This document shows, piece after piece, positions 1-9,552 of a stretch of DNA of 64,000 nt. The DNA lies in assembly GCF_001904615.1 (NCBI RefSeq), contig NZ_MRBY01000008.1:56364-120363 (forward strand), in the 5' to 3' direction. The translations under genes and the position numbers were made by a program. Source of the stretch: [Limnothrix rosea] IAM M-220 (GTDB lineage Bacteria > Cyanobacteriota > Cyanobacteriia > Cyanobacteriales > MRBY01). Below the pieces are notes generated by a model. It saw nothing but the letters and a program-made list of their open reading frames with translations. It ran no database searches and had not been told where the DNA came from. Every line of letters begins with the position of its first letter. Position 1 is the stretch's first letter.

Positions 1-691
1 TGTCGGGGAATTTTTCTGCGAAGCGCTCTAGGGCTTCACTATTACTCGTGGCAACATCGACTTTTTGGTCGGCGATCGCCAGAGCTGTGGCTTCGTGGTT
101 ACCGAGGAAACTTATTTTTTTAAAGTAGGTACGGGGATTAATCTCATTTTTGGTAAACAAATAATACATTGGCACGAGATAACCCGAAGTGGAATTCACA
201 TCATTAAAGGCAAATGTCAGATCTTGCCCTTGACTGAGCAAATATTTTGTCGGCGGCTGTGACCCAGTCTTTTGTAGCCAAGGGCGATCGCCATGGGTGA
301 TCAGGTGGGCATAATAACCTCGACTCCCTTTATCGGATACAGTTAAGGCAAAGGCCTCTGCGTCGGCGACGGTTGCCGCTTCAATATAGGTTTTGCCACC
401 AAACCAAGCGATTTGAATCGCCTCTGAGCGCATGGCCTCAATGAGACTGGAATATTGCCGCGCAAAAAAGGGCTGCACCGGTAAACCAATGGCCTGGGAT
501 AAATCCGCCAAAAAAGGTTGCCAGAGGGGCAATAAATCCGCCTTTGATTCAGTTGTTAAAATGCCAAATTTTAATTCTCGTCGAATCTCTGGGGTATCTT
601 TAAATAATGGCTGTTGGCATCCTTTGAGGGCTTGACCACCAGTGGCGGCGGCAAATCCGAGGAGTAACCGCAGGAACTGTTGCCTATGCAT
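1..691 (-). CDS. Phosphate/phosphonate-type ABC substrate-binding protein (PhnD-like), 3' end cut by window edge
   Basis: The frame starts at ATG 691 and runs off the left edge, so about 230 N-terminal codons are visible. The first residues (MHRQQFLRLLLGFAAATGG) are a signal sequence, followed by LKGC, a plausible lipobox, so this is probably a periplasmic lipoprotein. The mature part reads as a PhnD-family type 2 periplasmic binding protein: a GILTTES strand, IQIAWFGGKTYIEA, GYYAHLITHGD and FAFNDVNSTSGYLVP, the last being the family's usual ligand-loop segment. It is divergent from a histidine kinase gene 112 bp away and no permease or ATPase gene lies beside it here. By inference it could present ligand to the kinase rather than feed a transporter. 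Ligand specificity cannot be read from the sequence. Confidence 0.8.
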   Translation of the reverse strand, partial: MHRQQFLRLLLGFAAATGGQALKGCQQPLFKDTPEIRRELKFGILTTESKADLLPLWQPFLADLSQAIGLPVQPFFARQYSSLIEAMRSEAIQIAWFGGKTYIEAATVADAEAFALTVSDKGSRGYYAHLITHGDRPWLQKTGSQPPTKYLLSQGQDLTFAFNDVNSTSGYLVPMYYLFTKNEINPRTYFKKISFLGNHEATALAIADQKVDVATSNSEALERFAEKFPD

Positions 692-803
692 GGTCACGGA
701 AATCTGGGTCGGAATGGTCTTTATGAAAATCTTTCTGCTCAGGGGCGATCGCCACTGTAACAACTAGAATTACAACATTTATACTTTAATTCGCGATTAC
801 CTA

Positions 804-2489
804 GTGAATTCTGCTGCCCCAATAAAACCCATTTTTCGCCAACTCCTTTTGGGATTTGGTGCTTCCCTCACCATTGTGGGCTTTGGGGCAACATGGCTCA
901 ACTACCGTATTATTCACCGGGACCTTGAACGGCAAATTAACATTCGCGCCTCTTCTATTACCCAATCGCTCCAAATCTCCTCAGAAGGTCTCATTGATCT
1001 TGGCTATTTTCCACTCCTAGAGCGTGTCGTCACCAACTATGCAACCCTCCCAGAGGTAAAGGAAGTCGCAATTGTTGATCCCCAAGGCATAACCATTAGT
1101 CATAGCCTTGTTACCCAGATCAATCGACCCTTTGCGGAAATCCATCCCAGTCTTCGCGGTCTTGTTGAAGCGGCCTCTACCACTGGACAAACCCAAAGCC
1201 AACGCATGCATCTCGAAGGTCACTCTACTTTTGTTGAGGTGCTGCCCTTTAGTAATATGATGTTCGGCGCTGGGGGACAACGGGGGGTGGCGATCGCCAT
1301 TCTGGATTTAGAGCCCTTAGAACGGGAAGCGCGCAAAACATTTATTATCTCTAATTCGGCGATCGCCGCCGGCATTTTATTGATTTTGGGGATCATGGGC
1401 TACGTTATCCATCGCGGTATCCTGTCGCCCCTCATGAGGCTCAACCAAGCCGTAGAAAATAGCAAAACCAGCGGCAACTTTAGCTTTGATGCCGGCAAAC
1501 TAAACAACGAAATCACCTTCCTCGCCCATACCTTTAACGACGTTTATCAGCAGCTGGCCACCTACGAAGAACTCGAAACAGAAGTCCAACAGCGCAAAGA
1601 AGCAGAAATCGCCCTCCGGGAAAGCGAAGCAGAAGAACGCCGCAAAGCAGAAGCCCTCGCCGCGACCATCAAGGAACTCAAAGAAACCCAAATTCAACTC
1701 ATCCAAACCGAAAAAATGTCCAGTCTCGGACAAATGGTGGCTGGCCTTGCCCACGAAATTAATAATCCCGTCAATTTCATTCACAACAATTTAGTTTGTG
1801 CCAATGGCTATCTCAAGGATCTCATCGACCTGAGTAGCCTTTATCGCAACATTTACGGCGACACCCACCCCGAAATTCGCCAAAAAATCGATGACATTGA
1901 TTTTGACTTTATTCAAGAAGATGCCGCAAAGCTTTTTTGCTCTTTATTAAACGGCTCCGAACGGATTTATAACCTTGTTGTTTCCCTGAGAAATTTCTCC
2001 CGCCTCGATCAGGCCGAACAAAAAAATGTTGATATTCACGAAGGGATTGAAAGTACATTACTGATTCTGAATAATCGCCTAGAACGTCTCAAAAATACTT
2101 CTGTTCCACCGATTCAAGTGGTTAAAAATTATGGTGAATTACCTTTAGCCCATTGCTATGCCAGTCAGCTGAACCAAGTGTTTATGAATTTACTGAGTAA
2201 TGCCATTGATGCCTTAGAGGAAAAGGTTGATGGCATTATTACGATCACCACGAAATATCTTGATTCTGGCTATCTTAAGGTGGCGATCGCCGACAATGGT
2301 TGCGGTATTCCCGAAGGTATTCGTGATTCTTTATTTGATCCTTTTTTCACCACAAAAACCGTTGGTAAAGGTACAGGTTTAGGGCTATCGATCAGCTACA
2401 AAATTATTGTGGAAGAGCATAACGGTAAATTATATTGCGAATCAGAAGTGGGCGTTGGCACAAGCTTTACCCTCGAAATTCCCTGCTAG
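804..2489 (+). CDS. Membrane sensor histidine kinase (periplasmic domain, HAMP, HisKA, HATPase)
   Basis: A 561-residue two-component sensor kinase of the inner membrane. A first membrane helix lies near residues 13-34, a roughly 145-residue periplasmic domain follows, then a second helix near 180-203, a HAMP-like linker, a charged coiled coil (about 255-300) and the kinase core. The H-box [14 protein letters not shown] puts the phospho-acceptor at about His317. The N-box is NAIDALEE (about 466), the G1 box DNGCGIPEG (about 497) and the G2 box GKGTGLGLS (about 521), so all catalytic boxes are intact. The start is GTG; no ATG lies near. No response regulator is adjacent. Divergence from the PhnD-like binding protein suggests ligand input through that protein, which is inference only. 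Confidence 0.88.
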   Translation: MNSAAPIKPIFRQLLLGFGASLTIVGFGATWLNYRIIHRDLERQINIRASSITQSLQISSEGLIDLGYFPLLERVVTNYATLPEVKEVAIVDPQGITISHSLVTQINRPFAEIHPSLRGLVEAASTTGQTQSQRMHLEGHSTFVEVLPFSNMMFGAGGQRGVAIAILDLEPLEREARKTFIISNSAIAAGILLILGIMGYVIHRGILSPLMRLNQAVENSKTSGNFSFDAGKLNNEITFLAHTFNDVYQQLATYEELETEVQQRKEAEIALRESEAEERRKAEALAATIKELKETQIQLIQTEKMSSLGQMVAGLAHEINNPVNFIHNNLVCANGYLKDLIDLSSLYRNIYGDTHPEIRQKIDDIDFDFIQEDAAKLFCSLLNGSERIYNLVVSLRNFSRLDQAEQKNVDIHEGIESTLLILNNRLERLKNTSVPPIQVVKNYGELPLAHCYASQLNQVFMNLLSNAIDALEEKVDGIITITTKYLDSGYLKVAIADNGCGIPEGIRDSLFDPFFTTKTVGKGTGLGLSISYKIIVEEHNGKLYCESEVGVGTSFTLEIPC

Positions 2490-2503
2490 GACATTTAACT
2501 GCG

Positions 2504-3154
2504 TTAAGGGGCTAAGCGTTGCCGCTGCCATGTGTGGTCTGACTGCAAGGCAAACACAAGGCGGTCATGGAGGCGACTGGGACGGCCTTGCCAAAATTCA
2601 ATTTTGTCGGGAATCACTCGAAAGCCTCCCCAGTGCTCTGGGCGGGGAATTGTGCTTGCTTCGGGATATTTTTTAGCTAGCTTTTCAAAATTATTTTCTA
2701 AAACTTCACGGGCGGCGATCGCCTCACTTTGGGGAGAAGCCCATGCCCCAAGCTGGGACTTACGGGGACGACTATTAAAGTATTGGTCAGATTCTTCTGG
2801 GGCAATTTTTTCGACATGCCCTTCAATGCGGATTTGTCGCTCTAGCGGTTCCCACCAAAAAACGATCGAGGCAAAGCCGCTTTGGGTTAGCTCTTGTCCT
2901 TTACGGCTTTTATAGTTCGTGAAAAAAATAAAACCTGTTTCGTCAAAATGTTTCAGTAAAACCACTCTTGCACTCGGTCTACCATTAGCCGCTACTGACC
3001 CTAAAACCATCGCATTTGGCTCACGAATTTCTTCGGTATCGGAAGCTTCGGCAAACCACGTGGCAAACTGCTGCATTGGGTCATCATTCACATCGTCTTC
3101 GTGGAGACCATCACGGGTGTAGTTTTGGCGGAGATGGGCGACGTGCATAATCAT
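2504..3154 (-). CDS. pdxH: Pyridoxamine 5'-phosphate oxidase
   Basis: A 216-residue cytoplasmic FMN enzyme that oxidises pyridoxamine or pyridoxine 5'-phosphate to pyridoxal 5'-phosphate, the last step of vitamin B6 synthesis and salvage. Family landmarks are present in order: an AHLRQNYT N-terminus, ARVVLLKHFDETGFIFFTNY with the FMN-binding region, SRKGQEL, RIEGHVEKI, SRPRKSQLGAWAS, WGGFRVIPDKIEFWQGR and RLHDR near the end. The length is normal. The extreme C-terminus (VFALQSDHTWQRQRLAP) keeps the RLAP ending but is unusual just before it. ATG 3148 is an equally possible start. The gene converges on the histidine kinase with only 14 bp between the stop codons. Confidence 0.95.
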   Translation of the reverse strand: MIMHVAHLRQNYTRDGLHEDDVNDDPMQQFATWFAEASDTEEIREPNAMVLGSVAANGRPSARVVLLKHFDETGFIFFTNYKSRKGQELTQSGFASIVFWWEPLERQIRIEGHVEKIAPEESDQYFNSRPRKSQLGAWASPQSEAIAAREVLENNFEKLAKKYPEASTIPRPEHWGGFRVIPDKIEFWQGRPSRLHDRLVFALQSDHTWQRQRLAP

Positions 3155-3289
3155 GGGACAATTTTAAAAGATGAAAAAAGATGGCAAACGCACCGTATTT
3201 TAACGTATTTTTCTTGGGCAATTAGGCGGTGGAGAAATAGGCGATCGCCCCAGAATTTTTTGTAAAGATAAATAGATTTTGACCAACTG

Positions 3290-3328
3290 TCCTTCCTTGG
3301 GGAAGGTGCCGAAGGCGGAAGGGGTTTC
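3290..3328 (+). repeat. Dispersed intergenic repeat A, copy 1
   Basis: A 39-bp sequence rich in CCTTCC/GGAAGG blocks (core GGTGCCGAAGGCGGAAGG) that is identical in reverse complement to 16994-17032. The internal CCTTCC...GGAAGG symmetry could fold. It is intergenic both times, so it looks like a small dispersed non-coding element; no transposase is associated. Confidence 0.75.
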
Positions 3329-3384
3329 GATAAGTTGCAAGACCCACAGACAACCCACCCATTCGACTGAGCTTGAGACGTAGG

Positions 3385-3418
3385 ATCCCCCTAAATCCCC
3401 CTTTGTAAGGGGGACTTG
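3385..3418 (+). repeat. Dispersed intergenic repeat B, copy 1 (hairpin-forming)
   Basis: A 34-bp sequence (ATCCCCCTAAATCCCCC...) identical to 33359-33392. Its second half, CCCCCTT-TGT-AAGGGGG, is a perfect 7-bp stem with a 3-base loop. It lies upstream of a gene here and downstream of recN at the other copy, so it is more likely a dispersed palindromic element than a dedicated terminator. Confidence 0.75.
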
Positions 3419-3576
3419 AGTTTTTTTGTGGTTCTATAGCTTATTGAAATGATGATATTCGTAATGCTGTCTTTTCTTTAGAGAAGCTTTTTTCGACAAA
3501 GAGGTTTCAGCAAATTACGCAACTGAGAGAGAATCTACCTCTAGCTTTAATCACTGGTGCAAGGGGTCTGTTGTAG

Positions 3577-4761
3577 ATGGGTCAACGAAATATTGCGGCA
3601 AATATCCGTAAACTTTGGTTATTAAAAGGATTAGAGTCGGCTTGGTTTCCGATCCCCACCCTAATCATTTTCTACGAATCCCACGGCATCTCCCTTGAGC
3701 AGGGCGTTCTTCTTAAAGCAATTTTGTCTGGGGCAATTTTTCTGGGCGAAATTCCTTCTGGCTATTTTGCCGATCGCCTTGGTCGGAAAACGAGCTTAAT
3801 TTGTGGTGCTTTTTTGTGGCTTTTGGGCTGGCTTATTTATTGTACCCAAGGCAGTTTTAGCTGGTTTGCTATGGCTGAAATTTTAGTGGGGCTAGGCGGC
3901 AGTTTGATGTCTGGTGCAGATAGTGCGATCGCCTACGATAGTCTTTTGCAACTGGGTCGAAAATCAGAATATCGAGCTTGGGAAGGGAAGGCGATCGCCA
4001 TTACAGGTTTAACCGAAGCCGTATGTGGTTTAGTCGGGGCATGGGTGGCCGCGACAAACTTGGTTTATCCCTTTTATCTGCAAACAGGCTGTATTTTCCT
4101 CTATCTCTTGCTGGCGCTAACCTTACGAGAACCTACAATTCACCACTCTCAAGAAACACCACGATGGCGATCGCTGATTCCTGCCATTCAAAAGATTTTC
4201 ACCGCGCGACCATTTTTGCGCTGGCTACTTTTGTTTTCAGCAACCCTCTCCTGCGGTTCATTCCTAATCGTGTGGCTCTCCCAAGAATATTTAGTGCAAA
4301 ATGGCTTGAAGCTGACACAGCTCGGTTGGGCTTGGCTTATTCTCCATGGTGCTTTGGCGATCGCCTCCGGCAATGCCGCAAAAATTTCGACCCATCACTA
4401 TCCCGTCGTTTTTGCCTCATTACCAATTTTGCTGGCGATCGCCTACATTAGCTTAGGGCTGACCCAGAGCCTATGGGGCATCATTTTTATTATTGCCATC
4501 TACATTGTGCGCGGCTTCAACTCACCACTGGTTTTAAGTACCCTCCACGACCACATCCCCTCCAACCTCCGGGCGACCCTCATCTCAGTCAATAGCTTTC
4601 TATTTCGCCTAATCTTCTTCGCCTTTGCCCCATTACTCGGCCTCGTTAGTCGCCTCAGCAACTTTAGTATGAGTCTCATCTTTACAGGTATTTTTCTGGG
4701 GGCGATCGCCTTTTATGCCTACTGGCACATCAAGCCCACATTACACACCCCCCCGCCATAA
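3577..4761 (+). CDS. Major facilitator superfamily transporter
   Basis: A 394-residue integral membrane protein with about twelve hydrophobic segments. The MFS signature between helices 2 and 3 is visible as GYFADRLGRKTS (about residues 62-73), and its acidic and basic residues match the D-R-x-G-R-K/R pattern. The N-terminal half contains ESHGISLEQGVLLKAI and a GEIPSGYFAD helix, typical of drug/metabolite proton antiporters. No soluble domain is present and the substrate cannot be predicted. It is a single gene with a long upstream spacer, followed 200 bp later by the adenylate cyclase on the same strand. Confidence 0.85.
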   Translation: MGQRNIAANIRKLWLLKGLESAWFPIPTLIIFYESHGISLEQGVLLKAILSGAIFLGEIPSGYFADRLGRKTSLICGAFLWLLGWLIYCTQGSFSWFAMAEILVGLGGSLMSGADSAIAYDSLLQLGRKSEYRAWEGKAIAITGLTEAVCGLVGAWVAATNLVYPFYLQTGCIFLYLLLALTLREPTIHHSQETPRWRSLIPAIQKIFTARPFLRWLLLFSATLSCGSFLIVWLSQEYLVQNGLKLTQLGWAWLILHGALAIASGNAAKISTHHYPVVFASLPILLAIAYISLGLTQSLWGIIFIIAIYIVRGFNSPLVLSTLHDHIPSNLRATLISVNSFLFRLIFFAFAPLLGLVSRLSNFSMSLIFTGIFLGAIAFYAYWHIKPTLHTPPP

Positions 4762-4961
4762 CATCCGACCCAAACAAAACTAAAGACGGCGATCGTCACA
4801 ACCCACAAATCCATCCCGGAACTTTCCTGAAGCAATCCCCCTCTCAAGAAAAAAGGATAGACTGGGTTAAAAAATACGCTAAAACAGTGTCGACAAGTAG
4901 TTAAACTCCCTGACAAAACTAACCTAGTCCCATTAGCGTTTACCCCTTGTGCTCCTCAGCT

Positions 4962-7490
4962 ATGACATTTTCAAACGCAGGCAGTATTCTGGCAACACTC
5001 AGCCAATTTACCCAATTCAACCGTTCCAATGCCTTAACCGAAAGAGTACAAGATATTTCGATTAACGAATTTGTCTGCCTCCTAGACTTTATTACCGCCG
5101 AGTTCCAGCAGTTCCTGCGCGCCCTCGACATGATCAATAACGAAGCATTAGAAACAATGCTCGACCAGATCATGGAAGCCTTTACCTTCAAAATTGGCCA
5201 GATCCTTAAAGCAGAACGCACCACCATTTTCCTTGTCGACGAAGAACAACAACAACTCTGGTCAAAAATTGACCGCGGCCACAAAAATGGCCCCCGTAAC
5301 CTACGCATTCCCCTCAAGCTCGGCATTGCCGGACATGTTGCCGCCACCGCTGAAACCCTAAACATTGAAAACGCCTACGAGCATCCCCTGTTCAAAAAAG
5401 ATATCGACGAGCGTCCCGGCCTACAAACCAAAACCCTACTCTGCATGCCGATCTGTAGCAGCACAGGTAAAGTGGTTGCCGTTGTCCAACTCGTCAACAA
5501 AAAAGGCGAAACATCCTTTGACGACCAAGACGAAGAACGCTTTTCCGAATTCGCCTCATCCATCGGCATCATTCTCGAAACATGCCAATCCTTTTACATT
5601 GCCGCCCGCAACCAACGAGGTGCTTCAGCCCTCCTCAAAGCAACATCTAGCCTTGGCCAAAGCCTAGATTTAGAAGCGACCCTACAGGCAGTCATGGAGC
5701 AAGCCCGCAAACTGATGCAGGCAGATCGTAGCACCCTATTTATGCTGAGTCGCGAGACTAGCGAACTGTGGAGCAAAATCGATAGTGCTGACCGTACCCA
5801 GAAAATGGAAGTCCGTATTCCCGCCAACCGTGGTATCGCCGGATTTGTGGCCTCCACGGGTCAGGTGCTCAATATTACTGATGCCTATGCGGATCCCCGC
5901 TTTGACCCCTCGACGGATCGCCGCACCGGATATGAGACCCGCACCATTCTTTGTATGCCTGTATTTAACTCCAATAGTGAGCTGATTGCTGTTACCCAGC
6001 TCATCAATAAAGAACAGGGCAGTTTTAGCGCCTCCGATGAAGAGTTTATGCAGGCATTTAATATTCAAGCGGGTATTGCCCTCGAAAATGCCAAGCTCTT
6101 TGAAAATGTTTTAACGGAAAAACAGTATCAGAAAGATATTTTAGAAAGTCTTTCTGACGCAGTCATTTCTACCGATTTGCAGGGACGTATTGTCACGATT
6201 AATGATGCCGCCCTAGAGCTCTTGGGGTATCCCGCAGGTGAACATCACAATGAAACGATGCGACAACTCTGGGAATGTAAATTAGTGGATCGCCCGGTAT
6301 GGGAAGTTGTCCCGATTGACAATTTACAGGCGCGTTTAGAGGACAGTTTGCAGTATGGTGCAAAATCCTATGTTCCGGAACAGGATCTACATTTAGCGTC
6401 CTATTGCCCGCCAGATAGGAGTTGTCTTTTAGCGGTTCCTCAACCGTTAGCGCCGGAAGAGTACCTCATTTGGAATGAAGAGGAAATTGCTGATCCTGCT
6501 TATTTACAGCCTATTGATCGCAATATTAATCTTAGTGTGAATCCCCTTACTAATGGTGAGGGTCAGGTGCGTGGTGGCTTGGTCGTCATTGAGGATATTA
6601 GTCAGGAGAAGCGCATGAAATCCACGCTATATCGGTATATGACACCGGGTGTAGCGGAGCAGGTTATGGCGCTTGGTGATGAAAATTTGATGGTGGGGGA
6701 ACGTCGCGATGTGACGATTTTGTTTTCTGATATTCGAGGTTACACTACACTGACCGAAAATCTCGAAGCGACGGAAGTGGTCTCTTTGCTCAATCAATAT
6801 TTTGAAACGATGGTGGAGTCGGTGTTTGACTACCATGGCACTTTGGATAAGTTTATTGGTGATGCGCTGATGGCGGTGTTTGGTGCGCCTTTACCTCTTG
6901 ATGATCATGCTTGGATGTCTATTAAGTCTGCTTTGGACATGCGTCGCCGCCTTGATCGGTTTAATCATCGTCGTGTGGTGGATAATCAACCTCAAATTCA
7001 GTTTGGTATTGGGATTAGTTCGGGTGAGGTGGTATCTGGCAATATTGGCTCCCAAAAGCGTATGGATTATACGGTTATTGGTGATGGTGTTAATGTTAGT
7101 GCTCGCCTTGAAAGTCTGACGAAGCAATATCTCTGTGACATTATTATTAGTGAAGAAACACTGGCGCTGTGTGGCGATCGCCTCTGGGTACGGGAGCTAG
7201 ACAAAATTCGTGTGAAGGGCAAAAGTAAGGCGACAAAAATCTATGAGGTGATTCAAGAAAGGGAACATCATTTGACGGACAATCATCATGAATTTCTTGA
7301 TTTGTACCACCGGGGGCGGGCTGCCTATATGAACAAAGATTTCCAGCGGGCGATCGCCGCCTTTAAGCAAGCCCACAAAATCCATAAACATGACCAAGCG
7401 ACTCTCATTCATTTGCGTCGGGCACAGCGCTTTTCTAATAACCCACCGGGAAAAAATTGGGATGGGATCTACACGATGCAAACGAAGTAA
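4962..7490 (+). CDS. GAF-GAF-PAS class III adenylate cyclase
   Basis: An 842-residue soluble signalling enzyme predicted to make cAMP. Two GAF domains come first (about residues 50-200 and 215-385; both have the WSKIDxxxR and GIAGxVAxTG patterns). A PAS-type segment follows from about 395 (DAVISTDLQGRIVTINDAA), then a class III cyclase domain at about 575-760. Metal-binding Asp residues are seen in ILFSDIRGYT and in KFIGDALMAVFG. The Lys of that second motif and the Thr of YTVIGDGVN are the adenine-selecting pair, and Asn/Arg of VNVSARLE are the transition-state residues, so the site looks complete. A short TPR-like tail (AAYMNKDFQRAIAAFKQA) ends the protein. A longer frame opens at TTG 4947; ATG 4962 was preferred. 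Confidence 0.9.
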   Translation: MTFSNAGSILATLSQFTQFNRSNALTERVQDISINEFVCLLDFITAEFQQFLRALDMINNEALETMLDQIMEAFTFKIGQILKAERTTIFLVDEEQQQLWSKIDRGHKNGPRNLRIPLKLGIAGHVAATAETLNIENAYEHPLFKKDIDERPGLQTKTLLCMPICSSTGKVVAVVQLVNKKGETSFDDQDEERFSEFASSIGIILETCQSFYIAARNQRGASALLKATSSLGQSLDLEATLQAVMEQARKLMQADRSTLFMLSRETSELWSKIDSADRTQKMEVRIPANRGIAGFVASTGQVLNITDAYADPRFDPSTDRRTGYETRTILCMPVFNSNSELIAVTQLINKEQGSFSASDEEFMQAFNIQAGIALENAKLFENVLTEKQYQKDILESLSDAVISTDLQGRIVTINDAALELLGYPAGEHHNETMRQLWECKLVDRPVWEVVPIDNLQARLEDSLQYGAKSYVPEQDLHLASYCPPDRSCLLAVPQPLAPEEYLIWNEEEIADPAYLQPIDRNINLSVNPLTNGEGQVRGGLVVIEDISQEKRMKSTLYRYMTPGVAEQVMALGDENLMVGERRDVTILFSDIRGYTTLTENLEATEVVSLLNQYFETMVESVFDYHGTLDKFIGDALMAVFGAPLPLDDHAWMSIKSALDMRRRLDRFNHRRVVDNQPQIQFGIGISSGEVVSGNIGSQKRMDYTVIGDGVNVSARLESLTKQYLCDIIISEETLALCGDRLWVRELDKIRVKGKSKATKIYEVIQEREHHLTDNHHEFLDLYHRGRAAYMNKDFQRAIAAFKQAHKIHKHDQATLIHLRRAQRFSNNPPGKNWDGIYTMQTK

Positions 7491-7531
7491 AGGCGAATTG
7501 GCTCAACGTATTGGTGATCGTTCAACTGGAT

Positions 7532-8701
7532 TTAGCGTGAAATCGTTGTGGTGAGGATGTCCCGTGCTGCCACATCGCAGGCAGTGCCATCACCCATTAC
7601 GGAGCGCATTTCGGCATAATCGGCGAAGATCTGATCGCGGCGATCGCCCGCATGAATCAAGCTGAGGGCTTCTTTGGCAATATTTTCAGCGGAGGCTTCT
7701 TCCTGCCACAATTCCGGCACAATGCCACGCATCAGCATCAAGTTCACCGCAGACATAAACGGGATCGAAAAACGCACAATCCATCGGGCAATCCAAGCGG
7801 TGAGGGGATGGATTTTATAGAGCACCACCTGGGGCACATCCAGCAGGGCAACTTCTAGATTGACTGTGCCTGATTTTGTGATCGCTACATCTGCAGCGGC
7901 GATCGCCACGGGAGCATAGTGGGGATTCTCAATTAAAATCGCGTTCAAACCCGCCTCATTAACGGCTGTTGCAATGGCATTACGGTAATGGGGCAATGCG
8001 ACTGGAATTAAAAATTTCAGATTAGGGATACGTTGCTGGAGAATTTTGGCCGCCCCCACAATACTGGGCAATAGATATTTCAATTCTTGGCGACGGGATG
8101 CCGGTAACAACGTCACAATTTTTTGATCTGGATTTAGCCCTAATTTATCGCGGGCATCCATTTTATTCGGACATTGCTTCATCTTTGCCACAAGGGGATG
8201 GCCAATGTAATTTACGTCAATGCCGTACTCGGCAAAATAACGGGCTTCCTCAGGAAAAATCGCCAAAATACGATCTGTCACCTTGGCGATCGCCTTAGTA
8301 TTGCGGTCATTAAACGACCAGACCCAAGCTTGGGGGGCAATATAATAAAACACAGGAACCTGCGGCAAACGACGGCGCACAAAATTACCGATGGCAATAT
8401 TCGGCCCGACATAATCAATCAAAATAATCCGGTCAGGGGGATTCTGCTTGAGATAACGTTTTGCCTGTCCTTGTACCCGTAAAGTCGGAATAATATAGGG
8501 TAACGATTCCACCAGACCAATGGAGCCGATACGGGTGGTATTCCCCAGCAGTTCAGCCCCCGCCGCCGCCATGCGATCGCCCCCCAGCGCCGTGATTTTT
8601 AGATCAATATTGAGTGCCTCAGCCTGACGAAATAGCGCTTCGACTAAAAGACTGCCCTGTAAATCACCGGATACTTCCCCGGTGCTAATAAAAATATGCA
8701 T
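7532..8701 (-). CDS. lpxB: Lipid-A-disaccharide synthase
   Basis: A 389-residue GT19 glycosyltransferase that joins UDP-2,3-diacylglucosamine and lipid X to make the lipid A disaccharide at the inner face of the cytoplasmic membrane. It shows the family N-terminus (IFISTGEVSGDLQGSLL), GGDRMAAAGAELLGN, YYIAPQAWVW, RILAIFPEEARYF, YIGHPLV, LLPASRRQELKYLLP and the donor-site segment AAADVAITKSGTVNLEVAL. The length is normal. It is the last gene of a leftward fabZ-lpxA-lpxB cluster and starts 3 bp after the lpxA stop codon, so it is very probably co-transcribed and translationally coupled. Confidence 0.96.
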   Translation of the reverse strand: MHIFISTGEVSGDLQGSLLVEALFRQAEALNIDLKITALGGDRMAAAGAELLGNTTRIGSIGLVESLPYIIPTLRVQGQAKRYLKQNPPDRIILIDYVGPNIAIGNFVRRRLPQVPVFYYIAPQAWVWSFNDRNTKAIAKVTDRILAIFPEEARYFAEYGIDVNYIGHPLVAKMKQCPNKMDARDKLGLNPDQKIVTLLPASRRQELKYLLPSIVGAAKILQQRIPNLKFLIPVALPHYRNAIATAVNEAGLNAILIENPHYAPVAIAAADVAITKSGTVNLEVALLDVPQVVLYKIHPLTAWIARWIVRFSIPFMSAVNLMLMRGIVPELWQEEASAENIAKEALSLIHAGDRRDQIFADYAEMRSVMGDGTACDVAARDILTTTISR

Positions 8702-8704
8702 TAC

Positions 8705-9502
8705 TTAACTCCGTTTCCCCGGCGTTAAACCGCGTCGCTCCGGTTGGAGGGCTGTTTCAAGAAAAGTTTGGAGATGGTGGAGATGTTCATGCTCACCGAG
8801 GGTATTTAGCTTGGCTATTGCATCGGACATTTTTAGATCGGAGCTGTAGAGTGTTCGAAAAGCTTTTTTTAATAATTTCATTTCAGCGCGATTAAGACCG
8901 CTTCGCTTCAGTCCAACGAGGTTGAGTGATCGCACCCTTGAAGGATTCCCTTCTACCAACATAAACGGCGGCACATCTCGATCAATGCGACTCATGCCCC
9001 CCAACATTGCCATTTTGCCAATATGCACAAACTGATGAATCCCTAACATCCCGCCAATTACTGCGCGGGACTCAATCTCCACATGGCCGGCGATCGCCAC
9101 ACTATTGGCAATAACGATGTTGTCCGCAAGCACACAATTATGGGCAACATGGACATAGGCCATCAGCAAATTATTATTACCAATAATGGTCTTTTCCCCT
9201 TCTGCCGTCGCCCGATTAACCGTTGTATATTCCCGAAATGTATTGCGATCGCCGATTTGGACTAAACTGGCAGCTCCTTGATATTTCAAATCTTGAGGCT
9301 CTAGACCAATGGCAGCACCCGGATAAAAACGATTCCCTTGACCAATCGTTGTGCGACCGTTGATTATCACATGGGCATCGATAACACTACCCGCACCAAT
9401 ACTGACATGCTCACCAATGACAGCATAGGGGCCGATCTGGACGGACGGATGGATCTCGGCTTTTGGATGTACCACTGCCGTGGGATGAATCAGAGTACTC
9501 AA
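8705..9502 (-). CDS. lpxA: UDP-N-acetylglucosamine acyltransferase
   Basis: A 265-residue cytoplasmic enzyme for the first step of lipid A synthesis, transferring a 3-hydroxyacyl chain from ACP to UDP-GlcNAc. The N-terminal two thirds is a left-handed beta helix of hexapeptide repeats (IHPTAVVHPKAEIHPSVQIG, IGDRNTFREYTTVNRAT). The catalytic His lies in MAYVHVAHNCVLAD, followed by GMLGIHQFVHIGKMAMLGG. A helical C-terminal domain includes LVGLKRSGLNRAEMKLLKKA. It sits 50 bp downstream of fabZ and 3 bp upstream of lpxB on the same strand. Confidence 0.96.
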   Translation of the reverse strand: MSTLIHPTAVVHPKAEIHPSVQIGPYAVIGEHVSIGAGSVIDAHVIINGRTTIGQGNRFYPGAAIGLEPQDLKYQGAASLVQIGDRNTFREYTTVNRATAEGEKTIIGNNNLLMAYVHVAHNCVLADNIVIANSVAIAGHVEIESRAVIGGMLGIHQFVHIGKMAMLGGMSRIDRDVPPFMLVEGNPSRVRSLNLVGLKRSGLNRAEMKLLKKAFRTLYSSDLKMSDAIAKLNTLGEHEHLHHLQTFLETALQPERRGLTPGKRS

Positions 9503-9552
9503 CGGAATTCTCCAGCTTGCTCCATAGTAGTTTAGAAAGATGTTGTTATCGC

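Larger units (their letters stand above)
3155..3576. other. Intergenic region with two dispersed repeats, no gene seen
   Basis: This 422-bp spacer lies between the divergent pdxH and MFS transporter genes and should hold both promoters. No convincing coding frame was found. It contains a HIP1 site near 3240 and one copy each of two repeats that recur elsewhere in the window (3290-3328 and 3385-3418). Confidence 0.7.

Noticed and set aside
4719..4916. 65-codon minus-strand frame with a hydrophobic centre, possibly a small photosystem subunit
   Set aside because: Does not match PetN, PetL, PetG, PsbM, PsbX or PsaM, overlaps the MFS gene end, and has no ribosome site.
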